Shown here one piece after another: positions 7,366-14,471 of a stretch of 14,483 nucleotides of DNA (position 1 is its first letter; each line of letters starts with the position of its first letter). The position numbers were made by a program, and so were the translations under genes. The stretch lies in assembly GCA_035565615.1 (NCBI GenBank), contig DATMSB010000016.1:1-14483 (forward strand). Reading direction: 5' to 3'. The notes beneath the pieces were generated by a model. That model did no database searches. It saw nothing but the letters and a program-made list of their open reading frames with translations, and was not told the DNA's origin. Origin of the DNA: Vulgatibacter sp035565615 (lineage in GTDB: Bacteria > Myxococcota > Myxococcia > Myxococcales > Vulgatibacteraceae).

Positions 7366-9386
7366 CAGAACGCCTCGCCGATGGACAGGAAGAACGCGAA
7401 CCAGCGGAAGAACCCGCGCTCGAAGGACGCCGTCCCGTTCACCACCTCGAGGTGCCGGTGGAGGAAGCGGTAGCCGGCGTCGAACCGCGCCGGGCCGATC
7501 GGGGTCCGGTACCGGAGGCCGACGCCGGCGGCCCAGAAGAGATCCGAGGGATCGAAGGCGTCGGTGGGGCCCGCGGCGACGTTGGCGGCGTCCACGAAGA
7601 AGACCGCGGTCCAGCGCTGGGCGAACATCCACCGGGTCTCGGCGGTGGCCAGGGACGACGAGTTGCCGCCCAGGGGGACGAAGACCGTGGTGGTCTTCCC
7701 GTTCCGCTTCGTCTCCTGCGCCTCCCGCAGGGGCGAGAGCCTGCCGGCGCCGACGCCCCGGAAGCCGGCCGCGCCTCCGCCGAAGAAGCGGACGACGATG
7801 GGCGAGCAGTCCACCGCCTGCGAGTAGGGGTCCTCCGACTCGTCGCACGCCCCGGAGACGTCGAGGGGCTGGAGGATGCCGAGCTGGAGGCGGGTGGCGA
7901 AGATCACCGAGGGGGAGATGGGCGCGTACCAGCGCAGCTCGGGGACGAAGCGGATCCAGGTGAAGTCCCCGCCGAGGATCGAGCCTCCCTCCTGCAGGCC
8001 GAGGGAGGCGTACCAGCCCCACCGGGGCTCCAGGGGATCGGAGCGCCTGTCTCCGATGAGGCGCTGCTCCAGGTACGAGAAGGTGCAGCCGGAGGGGCAG
8101 TCCACGAGCGGAGACGCCCGGACCGCCTCCACGCCCGCCAGCGTCCCGGGATCGAAGACCGAGACGTCGAAGAAGCGCTGGAGGTTGTAGCTCGGAGTGA
8201 AGAAGAGCCAGTGGCGGAAGCGAATGGGCGTGCCCACCCGCCCCGCCACCGACTGGGAGGTGAACGACAGGTTCAGCTCCCGCTCGTACTCGGCGCGGAC
8301 CGACAGATCGACCCGCGGACCGATGAAGTCGAGCTGGGTGAGGTCGGCGATCGATCGGCCCCCGATGCCCGATCGCGACTCGCTGAAGAGAAACCTGTAG
8401 GCGATGTCGTTGCGCAGGGTGAACTGCTCCAGGTTTCCGAACAGGTCGAGGTGGGTGAAGTCCAGGAGGCCCCGGACCTGCTCGAACCCCTGCTCGACCC
8501 CGAAGCCGCCGCCGGCCCGGATCCGGATGAAGTCCGCCTCGCTCACGAAGACGTCCACCGGCAGCGTGCCGGTCTCGGGATCAGGCTCGCCGGGAGCGGC
8601 GATGCTCGACGCGAAGACGCCGAGGGAGGCGACCTCCTCCTCCGCCTCGGCGATCTTGGCGGGGGAGAAGCGATCGCCGGGCTCGAGCACCACCTTCGCG
8701 GCCTCCTCGATCGTCTCGGCGGAGACGAGGAGGTTCCCCTCCACCCGGATCTCGCCGAACCGGTACACCGGCCCCGGCTCGACCACGATCACCACGTCGG
8801 CGCTCCCCTCCTCCGGCGCGATCTCCACGGTGCCCTCCGCCTTCGCGGTGGCGTGGCCCCGCTCCTCGAGGCGGGAGACGATCTGCTCCTTGAGGCCGAG
8901 GTAGTCGGCCTCGACGAAGATCCTGCCCACCGAGAGCGGGGGCGCCTGCAGGATCTTCGCGACCGACGCCTCCGGGAGCCCCTCCAGGCCGAGGATGGTG
9001 AGGGAGCGCACCAGGGTGGGCGGCCCCTCCTCCACCTGAAAGACCACGTCCACCTCGTCCGCGCCGGCGGCGATCACGCGTACCGACACCTCGGCGGCGA
9101 AGTAGCCGTTGTCGGCGTACACGCTCTCGATGCGCCGCCGATCCTGATCGAGCGCGCCGGGGTCGAGCCGCTTCTCGCTGCCGAAGAAGAGGAAGCGGTT
9201 GCTGGCCTGGGTCGCGATCCGATCCGCGATCAGCCCGTCGCCGACCGCCTGGTTCCCCTCGATCTCGACCGACGCGACCTTCGGCTGGTTCCCGGCCGGC
9301 CCCTCCCGCGCCGCCGAGGTGGAGGCGCAGCCCGTCCAGGGGCCGAGGGCGAGAGCGAGGAGGGCGAGGCTGGCGATCGCACGCAT
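7365..9386 (-). CDS. tamA: TamA/BamA-type Omp85 outer-membrane assembly protein
   Basis: This is a 673-aa Omp85-family outer-membrane protein that, as TamA, pairs with TamB. A signal peptide covers about residues 1-20. Three POTRA-like repeats follow: about 37-122 (VASVEIEGN...GPP), 124-205 (VRSLTILGLEGLPEASVAKI) and 208-284 (YRFGEIRVEGNLLVSAETIE), which is the TamA number. The beta barrel spans about 286-673. It has the Omp85 loop-6 signature GFRGVGAGRLSP (about 541-552), the strand GLRYRTPIGPARFDAGYRF, and a C-terminal strand FAFFLSIGEAF ending in Phe, as needed for BAM recognition. The signal end PWTGC is a poor lipobox, so lipidation of Cys20 is possible but doubtful. The ATG at 9386 was chosen because the signal peptide begins there; the ribosome binding site is weak. 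It lies 83 bases after dnaK and directly before tamB, which identifies it as TamA rather than BamA. Confidence 0.92.
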   Translation of the reverse strand: MRAIASLALLALALGPWTGCASTSAAREGPAGNQPKVASVEIEGNQAVGDGLIADRIATQASNRFLFFGSEKRLDPGALDQDRRRIESVYADNGYFAAEVSVRVIAAGADEVDVVFQVEEGPPTLVRSLTILGLEGLPEASVAKILQAPPLSVGRIFVEADYLGLKEQIVSRLEERGHATAKAEGTVEIAPEEGSADVVIVVEPGPVYRFGEIRVEGNLLVSAETIEEAAKVVLEPGDRFSPAKIAEAEEEVASLGVFASSIAAPGEPDPETGTLPVDVFVSEADFIRIRAGGGFGVEQGFEQVRGLLDFTHLDLFGNLEQFTLRNDIAYRFLFSESRSGIGGRSIADLTQLDFIGPRVDLSVRAEYERELNLSFTSQSVAGRVGTPIRFRHWLFFTPSYNLQRFFDVSVFDPGTLAGVEAVRASPLVDCPSGCTFSYLEQRLIGDRRSDPLEPRWGWYASLGLQEGGSILGGDFTWIRFVPELRWYAPISPSVIFATRLQLGILQPLDVSGACDESEDPYSQAVDCSPIVVRFFGGGAAGFRGVGAGRLSPLREAQETKRNGKTTTVFVPLGGNSSSLATAETRWMFAQRWTAVFFVDAANVAAGPTDAFDPSDLFWAAGVGLRYRTPIGPARFDAGYRFLHRHLEVVNGTASFERGFFRWFAFFLSIGEAF

Positions 9387-9469
9387 GCCAGCCCCAAGGT
9401 GCGCACGGCGAGGGTGCGGGACCGCACGAGCGTCCGTCGCGCGGGGCGCCGGGCGAGGCGGCGCGGCGG

Positions 9470-11362
9470 TCAGGGAGACTCGTGGTACTCCGCCTCCACC
9501 ACCTCGTCCTCCCCGGGCCGCTTCTCCTCCCCGGACGGCGGCGCCTCGCCCCCCGGCGCCGGCCCCGCGCTCGCCCGGTACAGCTCCTCGGCGGCGGCGT
9601 GGGTCGCCGCCTCGAGTTCGCGGATCGCCTCCCGCAAGGGATCCAGCGGCCCGTCCTTTCGCTCGTTCACCTGCCGGACCGCCGCGGTCACCCGATCGCG
9701 CGCTTGCTGGGACAGCTTGGTTTCGTTCTCCTTCACGAGCTTCTCCGCCTGGTATGCGAGCTGGTCCGCCCGGTTGCGCTCCTCGATCTGCTCTCGCCGC
9801 CGCTTGTCCTCCTCCTCGTGGGCGCGGGCGTCCGCCACCATCTTCTCCACCTCGTCCTTCTGGAGCCCCGACGACTGGGTGATGGTGATCCGCTGCTCCT
9901 TGTTCGTCGCCTTGTCCTTGGCGCTGACGTGGAGGATCCCGTTCGCGTCGATGTCGAAGGTCACCTCGATCTGCGGCAGGCCGCGGGGAGCGGGCGGGAT
10001 CCCGTCGAGGTGGAAGCGGCCCAGCGTCCGGTTGTCCCGGGCGAGCTCCCGCTCCCCCTGGAGCACGTGGATCTCCACCGAGGTCTGGTTGTCCGCCGCG
10101 GTGGAGAAGGTCTCGGTCCGCCTCGCGGGGATGGTGGTGTTGCGGTCGATGAGCTTGGTCATCACCCCGCCCAGGGTCTCCACGCCGAGGCTCAAGGGGG
10201 TCACGTCGAGCAGCAGCAGGTCCCGCACCTCGCCGCCCAGCACGCCCGCCTGCACCGCGGCGCCCACCGCCACCACCTCGTCGGGGTTGACGCTGCGGTT
10301 GGGCTCCTTGCCGAAGAAGGACTTCACCGCCTCCTGCACCTTGGGGATGCGGGTGGAGCCCCCCACCAGCACCACCTCGTCGATCTTCGACGGGTCGAGG
10401 CCGGCGTCCTCGAGGCACTTGCGGGTGGGCGCCATGGATCGCTCGACGAGATCCGAGATCATCCCCTCCAGCCGGGCCCGGGACAGCTTCGAGAGGAGGT
10501 GCTTGGGGCCGGTCTGATCCGCGGTGAGGAAGGGGAGGTTGATCTCCGTCTCCAGGGTGGAGGAGAGCTCGATCTTCGCGCGCTCGGCCGCCTCCTTGAG
10601 GCGCTGGAGGACCATCTTGTCCTTCGACACGTCGATCCCCGACTCCTTGCGGAACTCGTCGATCATCCAGCCGATGATCCGCTGGTCGATGTTGTCGCCG
10701 CCGAGGTGGGTGTCGCCGTTGGTCGCGAGCACCTCCACCACGCTCTCGCCCACCTCCAGGATCGAGATGTCGAAGGTGCCCCCGCCGAAGTCGTAAACGG
10801 CGATCTTCTCGTTCTTCTTCTTGTCCAGGCCGTAGGCGAGGGCCGCGGCGGTCGGCTCGTTCACGATCCGCTTCACCTCGAGGCCCGCGATCTGGCCGGC
10901 GTCCTTGGTGGCCTGGCGCTGGGAGTCGTTGAAGTACGCCGGGACCGTGATCACGGCCTCGGTCACCGGCTCGCCCAGGTAGGTCTCCGCCGCCCGCTTC
11001 AGCTTCATCAGGATCTGGGCCGAGATCTCCGGCGGCGAGAGGAGCTTGCCGCCGACGTCCACCCGGGCGTCGCCGTTCGGCCCCGCCACGACGTGGAAGG
11101 GCACGTGGTGGACCTCCTCGTGGACCTCGTCGAACCGGCGGCCCATGAAGCGCTTGATCGAGAAGATGGTGCGCTCGGGGTTGGTGATCGCCTGCCGCTT
11201 TGCCACCTGGCCGACGAGCCGCTCGCCATCCTTGACGTAGGCCACCACGGAGGGGGTGGTCCGGGCCCCCTCCTCGTTGGTGATCACGGTGGGTTCCCGG
11301 CCCTCCATCACCGCGACCACCGAATTGGTGGTCCCCAGGTCGATGCCGATGATCTTTCCCAT
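9470..11362 (-). CDS. dnaK: Molecular chaperone DnaK (Hsp70)
   Basis: This is a 630-aa full-length Hsp70, the ATP-driven cytoplasmic chaperone that works with DnaJ and GrpE. The nucleotide-binding domain shows IGIDLGTTNSVVAV (5-18), Lys70 in FSIKRFMG, VITVPAYFNDSQRQAT (137-152), NEPTAAALAYGLDKK, VYDFGGGTFDISIL (189-202) and VVLVGGSTRIPKVQ (330-343). The linker is DLLLLDVTPLSLGVET. The substrate domain includes FDIDANGILHVSAKDKATNK. A charged C-terminal lid ends EDEVVEAEYHESP, similar to the usual EEVVDADF tail. The ATG at 11362 aligns with other DnaK starts (MGKIIGIDLG) and has GGAG 7 bases upstream; the frame is open further upstream but without family similarity. No grpE or dnaJ is nearby, so this may be a second dnaK copy. 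No CIRCE element or convincing sigma32 promoter precedes it. It heads the dnaK-tamA-tamB block. Confidence 0.97.
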   Translation of the reverse strand: MGKIIGIDLGTTNSVVAVMEGREPTVITNEEGARTTPSVVAYVKDGERLVGQVAKRQAITNPERTIFSIKRFMGRRFDEVHEEVHHVPFHVVAGPNGDARVDVGGKLLSPPEISAQILMKLKRAAETYLGEPVTEAVITVPAYFNDSQRQATKDAGQIAGLEVKRIVNEPTAAALAYGLDKKKNEKIAVYDFGGGTFDISILEVGESVVEVLATNGDTHLGGDNIDQRIIGWMIDEFRKESGIDVSKDKMVLQRLKEAAERAKIELSSTLETEINLPFLTADQTGPKHLLSKLSRARLEGMISDLVERSMAPTRKCLEDAGLDPSKIDEVVLVGGSTRIPKVQEAVKSFFGKEPNRSVNPDEVVAVGAAVQAGVLGGEVRDLLLLDVTPLSLGVETLGGVMTKLIDRNTTIPARRTETFSTAADNQTSVEIHVLQGERELARDNRTLGRFHLDGIPPAPRGLPQIEVTFDIDANGILHVSAKDKATNKEQRITITQSSGLQKDEVEKMVADARAHEEEDKRRREQIEERNRADQLAYQAEKLVKENETKLSQQARDRVTAAVRQVNERKDGPLDPLREAIRELEAATHAAAEELYRASAGPAPGGEAPPSGEEKRPGEDEVVEAEYHESP

Positions 11363-11380
11363 TCGAGCGCTCCAGCCGAG

Positions 11381-11401
11381 GGGTTCACGGGTGGGTTCAC
11401 G
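11381..11401 (-). repeat. Tandem direct repeat in the dnaK leader
   Basis: GGGTTCACG occurs twice on the plus strand (11381-11389 and 11393-11401), separated by GGT, immediately upstream of the dnaK ribosome binding site. On the minus strand it reads CGTGAACCC twice. With a 12-base period it could be a protein-binding repeat, but it is short and its role is unknown. Confidence 0.4.
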
Positions 11402-11402
11402 C

Positions 11403-11424
11403 ACTGCGTAAAGAGCTACGCAGT
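11403..11424 (-). promoter_or_regulatory. Perfect 8-bp inverted repeat upstream of dnaK, possible operator or leader hairpin
   Basis: ACTGCGTA and TACGCAGT are perfect complements around a 6-base spacer, centred about 51 bases upstream of the dnaK start. A second perfect palindrome, CGCGTACGCG (11434-11443), lies 25 bases further upstream and shares the CGTA/TACG core. Two or more half-sites with one core suggest a repressor or activator site. Alternatively the first element is a hairpin in the mRNA leader. It does not match the CIRCE sequence bound by HrcA. No T run follows on either strand, so it is not a standard terminator. Confidence 0.45.
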
Positions 11425-11653
11425 CCGCCACCCCGCGTACGCGAACAATCTAGCCATTCCGCCGGGGCCGAGGCGGGCACGCGCTCGCCTATCCGCCTGA
11501 TTTGCCTTGGAATTTTCCTTATTGCAGGATCGGTCCCATGAACATGGCATGTGGGGTGCAGGAGGGTGGGGCGAACGGGTACACGACTGGCGCACTGCAT
11601 CATCGACTACGCACCAATTGCGCTGGCTCGACGCCCCGATCGGAGCACCATCG

Positions 11654-12715
11654 ATGACCCCAGCCGTCGCCCTCGCCCCCTCCTTCGCGGCGATGGAGAA
11701 CCTGGCCACCGAGTCCAAGGTCGCCGTCCTCCTCAACGCCAACGCCAAGCGCGTCTCCTCGAAGGTCCACCGCGCCCTCTCCCACGTGGTCCCCGAGGAC
11801 GACCTCTTCTTCTCCCGGTCCACGCTGGAGGCCCGCAACATCGCCCGCACCGTGGTCGATCGACGCTATCGCACGGTATTCACCGGCGGCGGCGACGGGA
11901 CCTTCGTCTCGTTCGTCACCGAGATCCTCTCGTACCTCAAGGGCACCGATCGGCCCATGCCCCGGGTGGGCGTGCTCAAGCTGGGCACCGGCAACGCCCT
12001 CGCCGGCATGGTCGGCGCCACCTCCGGGCAGGGCGTGCTCGACGACGTGCTCCGGGCGCGGGCGGGCGAGGTCCCCTGCGTGCGGCGCATCGACCTCATC
12101 GAGGCGAACGACCGCGCCACTCCCTTCGCCGGGGTGGGGCTCGACGCCGCGATCCTCAACGACTACGGCGCGGTGCGCAGGCGCCTCTGCGCGGGCCCGC
12201 TCAAGAAGCTCTCCACCGGCGCGCCGGGCTACGCCATCGCCGCGGCCACCCGCACCGTCCCCCGCTACCTGGTCAACCGGAAGATGCCCGAGATCGAGGT
12301 GATCAACGGCAAGGGCGTGGCGACGCTGCTGGGACCGGACGGAAACCCGGTGCGCGAGTTCGGCGAGGGCGAGGTGCTCTTCCGCGGCCCCGCGCAGATG
12401 TGCGCCGCGTCGACGGTCCCGTTCTACGGCTTCAACTTCAAGATGTTCCCGTTCGCGGGCCTCGTCCCCGGCAAGATGCAGCTGCGGGTGACCAACGTGG
12501 CGCCGCTGACGATCCTCACCCACCTCGGCTCGATCTGGAAGGGCCGGTTCCGGCACCCGGACATCTTCGACTTCCACGTGGAGGAGTTCACGGTGCGCTC
12601 GAACGAGCCGCTGCCGCTGCAGGTGGGAGGCGACGCGGAAGGCTACGGCGACGAGCTCACCTTCGGCCTGGCGCCGCGCCGGGTCGAGCTGGTCGACTAC
12701 TCCATGCTGAACTGA
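11654..12715 (+). CDS. Diacylglycerol/sphingosine kinase-family protein (YegS/BmrU-like)
   Basis: This predicted lipid kinase of about 353 aa belongs to the DAGK catalytic family, which phosphorylates diacylglycerol or related lipids with ATP. The nucleotide-binding region shows VAVLLNANAKRVS (23-35), the signature FTGGGDGTFVSFV (76-88) and VGVLKLGTGNALAG (105-118). A C-terminal beta-sandwich follows, ending with PLQVGGDAEGYGDELTFGL, typical of YegS-like proteins (the GD near the end binds metal or shapes the site). The first motif reads NANAK rather than the common NPxSG. Substrate cannot be predicted. The start is uncertain: ATG 11654 has GGAG 8 bases upstream; ATG 11693 (MENLATESK) lacks a ribosome binding site but starts nearer the conserved domain; the frame is open from 11507. 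The gene is divergent from dnaK and convergent with phoH, so it is probably monocistronic. Confidence 0.87.
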   Translation: MTPAVALAPSFAAMENLATESKVAVLLNANAKRVSSKVHRALSHVVPEDDLFFSRSTLEARNIARTVVDRRYRTVFTGGGDGTFVSFVTEILSYLKGTDRPMPRVGVLKLGTGNALAGMVGATSGQGVLDDVLRARAGEVPCVRRIDLIEANDRATPFAGVGLDAAILNDYGAVRRRLCAGPLKKLSTGAPGYAIAAATRTVPRYLVNRKMPEIEVINGKGVATLLGPDGNPVREFGEGEVLFRGPAQMCAASTVPFYGFNFKMFPFAGLVPGKMQLRVTNVAPLTILTHLGSIWKGRFRHPDIFDFHVEEFTVRSNEPLPLQVGGDAEGYGDELTFGLAPRRVELVDYSMLN

Positions 12716-12745
12716 GGCTTCCCTCCCCCGGATGCTTCCCCTCGT

Positions 12746-12773
12746 GGCGCTCGCGATGAGAATCGCGGGCGCT
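12746..12773 (+). terminator. Strong hairpin with GAGA tetraloop, candidate terminator of the lipid kinase gene
   Basis: An 11 to 12-bp stem (with T-G wobbles) closes on a GAGA tetraloop of the stable GNRA class, 30 bases after the kinase stop codon. It is followed by TTCGTCCTTC, which is pyrimidine-rich but not a clean U tract. Location between convergent genes supports a termination role. Efficiency cannot be judged, and in a GC-rich genome Rho-dependent termination is equally possible. Confidence 0.5.
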
Positions 12774-12804
12774 TCGTCCTTCGGGGTGCCGATCTCCTCG
12801 CGCA

Positions 12805-12838
12805 GGGTCTCGGATGCCCGCGGGAGGCATCGAGGCCC
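12805..12838 (-). terminator. Second hairpin between convergent genes, possible terminator of the PIN-PhoH gene
   Basis: GGGTCTCG pairs with CGAGGCCC and, after one bulged G, ATGCC pairs with GGCAT around a 7-base loop, giving a 13-bp stem. It begins 21 bases after the phoH-like stop on the minus strand. No U tract follows on either strand, so this is a structural candidate only. It may act as a bidirectional block or an mRNA 3' end stabiliser. Confidence 0.35.
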
Positions 12839-12859
12839 GTGGCGCAGGGGGGCCGGCCG

Positions 12860-14185
12860 TCAGAGGAGGTTGGCGGCGAGCTCCGCGAGCTGGCTGCGCT
12901 CACCCTTGCTCAGGGTGACGTGGCCGGCGACCTTCTCGTCCTTGAACCGGTTCACCACGTGGATGAGGCCGTTGTTGGTCGAGTCCACGTAGGGGTTGTC
13001 GATCTGGTAGGGGTCGCCGGTGAGGATGATCTTCGTCCCCTCCCCGGCGCGGGTGACGATCGTCTTCACCTCGTGTGGGGTGAGGTTCTGGGCCTCGTCG
13101 ACGATGATGTACTGGTTGGGGATCGATCGGCCCCGGATGTAGGTGAGCGGCTCGATGGAGAGGATCCCGAGGTCGATGAGCTCGTGGTAGCCGCGGCCCG
13201 CCTTCTTGTCGGCCCTGCTGAGGTTCATGAGGAACTCGACGTTGTCGAAGATCGGCTGCATCCAGGGGTTGAGCTTCTCCTCGACGCTCCCCGGCAGGTA
13301 GCCGATGTCCCGCCCCAGGGGGAAGACCGGGCGGCTCACCAGGAGCTTGTGGTAGACGCCGTCCTCCATCGTCTTGGAGAGGCCAGCGGCGATGGCGAGG
13401 AGGGTCTTCCCGGTTCCCGCCTTGCCCACCAGGGTGACGATCTTGATCTCGTCGTTGAGGAGGAGATCGAGGGCGAAGCCCTGCTCCTTGTTGCGGGGGC
13501 GGATCCCCCACACGCCCTCCTTCGGCACCTTGATCAGGGGGACGGCGCGGCGCCGATCCGACGACCACTTGGCGACCGCCGAGCGGCTCGGGTTGGCCTC
13601 GTCGTGGAGGATGACGAACTCGTTGGGCGGGATCGGCGCGTCCTCGGGGAGCGGCGGCAGCTCCGCCTCCCCCGCCGCGTAGAAGGCGTCGATCGTCTTC
13701 GACGAGACCTGCACGCTGGCGACGCCGGAGTAGACCTCGTCGATCTCCACCTTCTCGGCGTCGTAGTCCTCCGCGGTCAGCCCCAGGGCGTTGGCCCGAA
13801 TGCGCAGGTTCGCGTCCTTGGTGACGAAGACCGTGGGGTTGTCCGGCTCCCGCTCGCGCAGATCCAGCGCCACCGCGAGGATCTTGTTGTCCATCAGCGA
13901 GCCGTCGACCGTCTCCTCCGCGGTCTTTCGCCGGGAGAAGAGCACTCGGAGCGTGCCGCCGTTCTCGAGGGGGACGCCGTCCTTGAGGTTCCCGGCCTGC
14001 CGGAAGGTGTCGAGCTTCCTCGCGATCTGGCGGGCGTTGCGGCCGAGCTCGGAGAGATCGCGCTTGAACTGATCAATCTCCTCGATGACGTAGATGGGGA
14101 CGACCACGCGGTTTTCGCCGAAGGCGACGAGCGATTTGGGGTCGTGAAGCAGGACGTTGGTGTCGAGGACGAAGTTCGTCTGCAT
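12860..14185 (-). CDS. PIN-PhoH protein: PIN-domain RNase fused to PhoH-type ATPase
   Basis: This is a 441-aa two-domain protein of the PIN-PhoH (PhoH2) family, members of which unwind and cleave RNA. The N-terminal PIN nuclease domain (1 to about 150) starts MQTNFVLDTNVLLHDP. Its expected acidic metal ligands are Asp8, Glu35/36 (VIEEIDQF), Asp99 (LMDNKILAVA) and Asp124 (TKDANLR), all present. A linker rich in acidic and proline residues follows (about 170-190). The C-terminal PhoH ATPase has Walker A GKAGTGKT (254-261), SRPVFPLGRDIGYLPG (284-299), Walker B IIVDEAQN (360-367) and LTGDPYQIDNPY. All catalytic residues are kept, so the protein is probably active. The start is ATG at 14185 with a weak AGGCGG upstream; the PIN motif begins right at this Met. 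No antitoxin-like small gene precedes it, unlike mycobacterial phoAT-phoH2. It is probably monocistronic. Confidence 0.95.
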   Translation of the reverse strand: MQTNFVLDTNVLLHDPKSLVAFGENRVVVPIYVIEEIDQFKRDLSELGRNARQIARKLDTFRQAGNLKDGVPLENGGTLRVLFSRRKTAEETVDGSLMDNKILAVALDLREREPDNPTVFVTKDANLRIRANALGLTAEDYDAEKVEIDEVYSGVASVQVSSKTIDAFYAAGEAELPPLPEDAPIPPNEFVILHDEANPSRSAVAKWSSDRRRAVPLIKVPKEGVWGIRPRNKEQGFALDLLLNDEIKIVTLVGKAGTGKTLLAIAAGLSKTMEDGVYHKLLVSRPVFPLGRDIGYLPGSVEEKLNPWMQPIFDNVEFLMNLSRADKKAGRGYHELIDLGILSIEPLTYIRGRSIPNQYIIVDEAQNLTPHEVKTIVTRAGEGTKIILTGDPYQIDNPYVDSTNNGLIHVVNRFKDEKVAGHVTLSKGERSQLAELAANLL

Positions 14186-14316
14186 GCGCCGCCTGGGGTC
14201 CCTCGGGTTCGATGGGCCGACCGACCGTTCGATCGGGATCGTAACACGCGAGGCCGCGCCGAATGCCAGCGCGCGGCTCGCCGAGGTGGGCGTGGCGACG
14301 CCCCCGGGGAATCTCG

Positions 14317-14345
14317 TTGACTCGTCCCTGTTAATGCCCTAGAAC
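14317..14345 (+). promoter_or_regulatory. Sigma70-type promoter of tRNA-fMet
   Basis: TTGACT (14317-14322) and TAGAAC (14340-14345) are separated by 17 bases, matching 5/6 and 4/6 consensus positions with ideal spacing. Transcription would start near 14352, only a few bases before the mature tRNA. The -35 hexamer is identical to that proposed for the tRNA-tuf operon. The downstream GCCCGTCGG is a GC-rich discriminator, as expected for stringently controlled stable-RNA promoters (inference). Confidence 0.65.
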
Positions 14346-14358
14346 GCCCGTCGGTTGC

Positions 14359-14435
<77 letters not shown>

Positions 14436-14440
14436 ATTTA

Positions 14441-14471
14441 AGTTGACGAGACTACGTCAATTATTCTTCTT
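14441..14471 (+). terminator. Candidate intrinsic terminator after tRNA-fMet
   Basis: TTGACG pairs with CGTCAA around a 6-base loop (extendable by two weak pairs). It is followed by TTATTCTTCTT, a T-rich stretch, within a dozen bases of the tRNA 3' end. The stem is weak in GC content but position and T-rich tail fit a terminator. A second inverted repeat, TTCTTC/GAAGAA (14464-14480), overlaps the tail. Confidence 0.5.

Noticed and set aside
1861..7473. A very long plus-strand open frame (about 1870 codons) antisense to rimK-like and tamB genes
   Set aside because: Its translation is dominated by Arg, Pro, Gly, His and Glu with no recognisable domain, and it crosses several well-supported minus-strand genes and their gaps. 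It is an artefact of strong third-position GC in the real genes, which removes stops from the opposite strand.
9387..10418. Upstream extension of the TamA reading frame into the dnaK coding region
   Set aside because: The extension reads dnaK in another frame and gives Arg/Gly/Ala-rich sequence. The signal peptide and POTRA domains begin at Met 9386.
11363..11431. N-terminal extension of DnaK by 23 residues
   Set aside because: The extension runs through the repeats in the leader and has no Hsp70 similarity; the canonical MGKIIGIDLG start has a ribosome binding site.
7452..11500. Long plus-strand open frames antisense to tamA and dnaK (about 1021 and 672 codons)
   Set aside because: They lie opposite genes with unmistakable Omp85 and Hsp70 motifs; composition is low in complexity and no family similarity is visible.
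11363..11653. CIRCE element, sigma32 promoter or clear sigma70 promoter for dnaK or the lipid kinase gene
   Set aside because: I searched both strands by eye and found no TTAGCACTC/GAGTGCTAA pair and no good -35/-10 pair at proper spacing. TAGATT on the minus strand (11452-11447) resembles a -10 box but has no acceptable -35.
12900..14185. Toxin-antitoxin interpretation of the PIN domain protein
   Set aside because: The protein is a full PIN-PhoH fusion of housekeeping type, and there is no small antitoxin gene immediately upstream; the preceding 170 bases hold no convincing coding region.
12839..14320. Plus-strand open frame of about 493 codons antisense to the PIN-PhoH gene
   Set aside because: It mirrors the codon pattern of the real gene, has a Val/Leu/Asp/Glu-rich translation without motifs, and runs through its start and stop regions.
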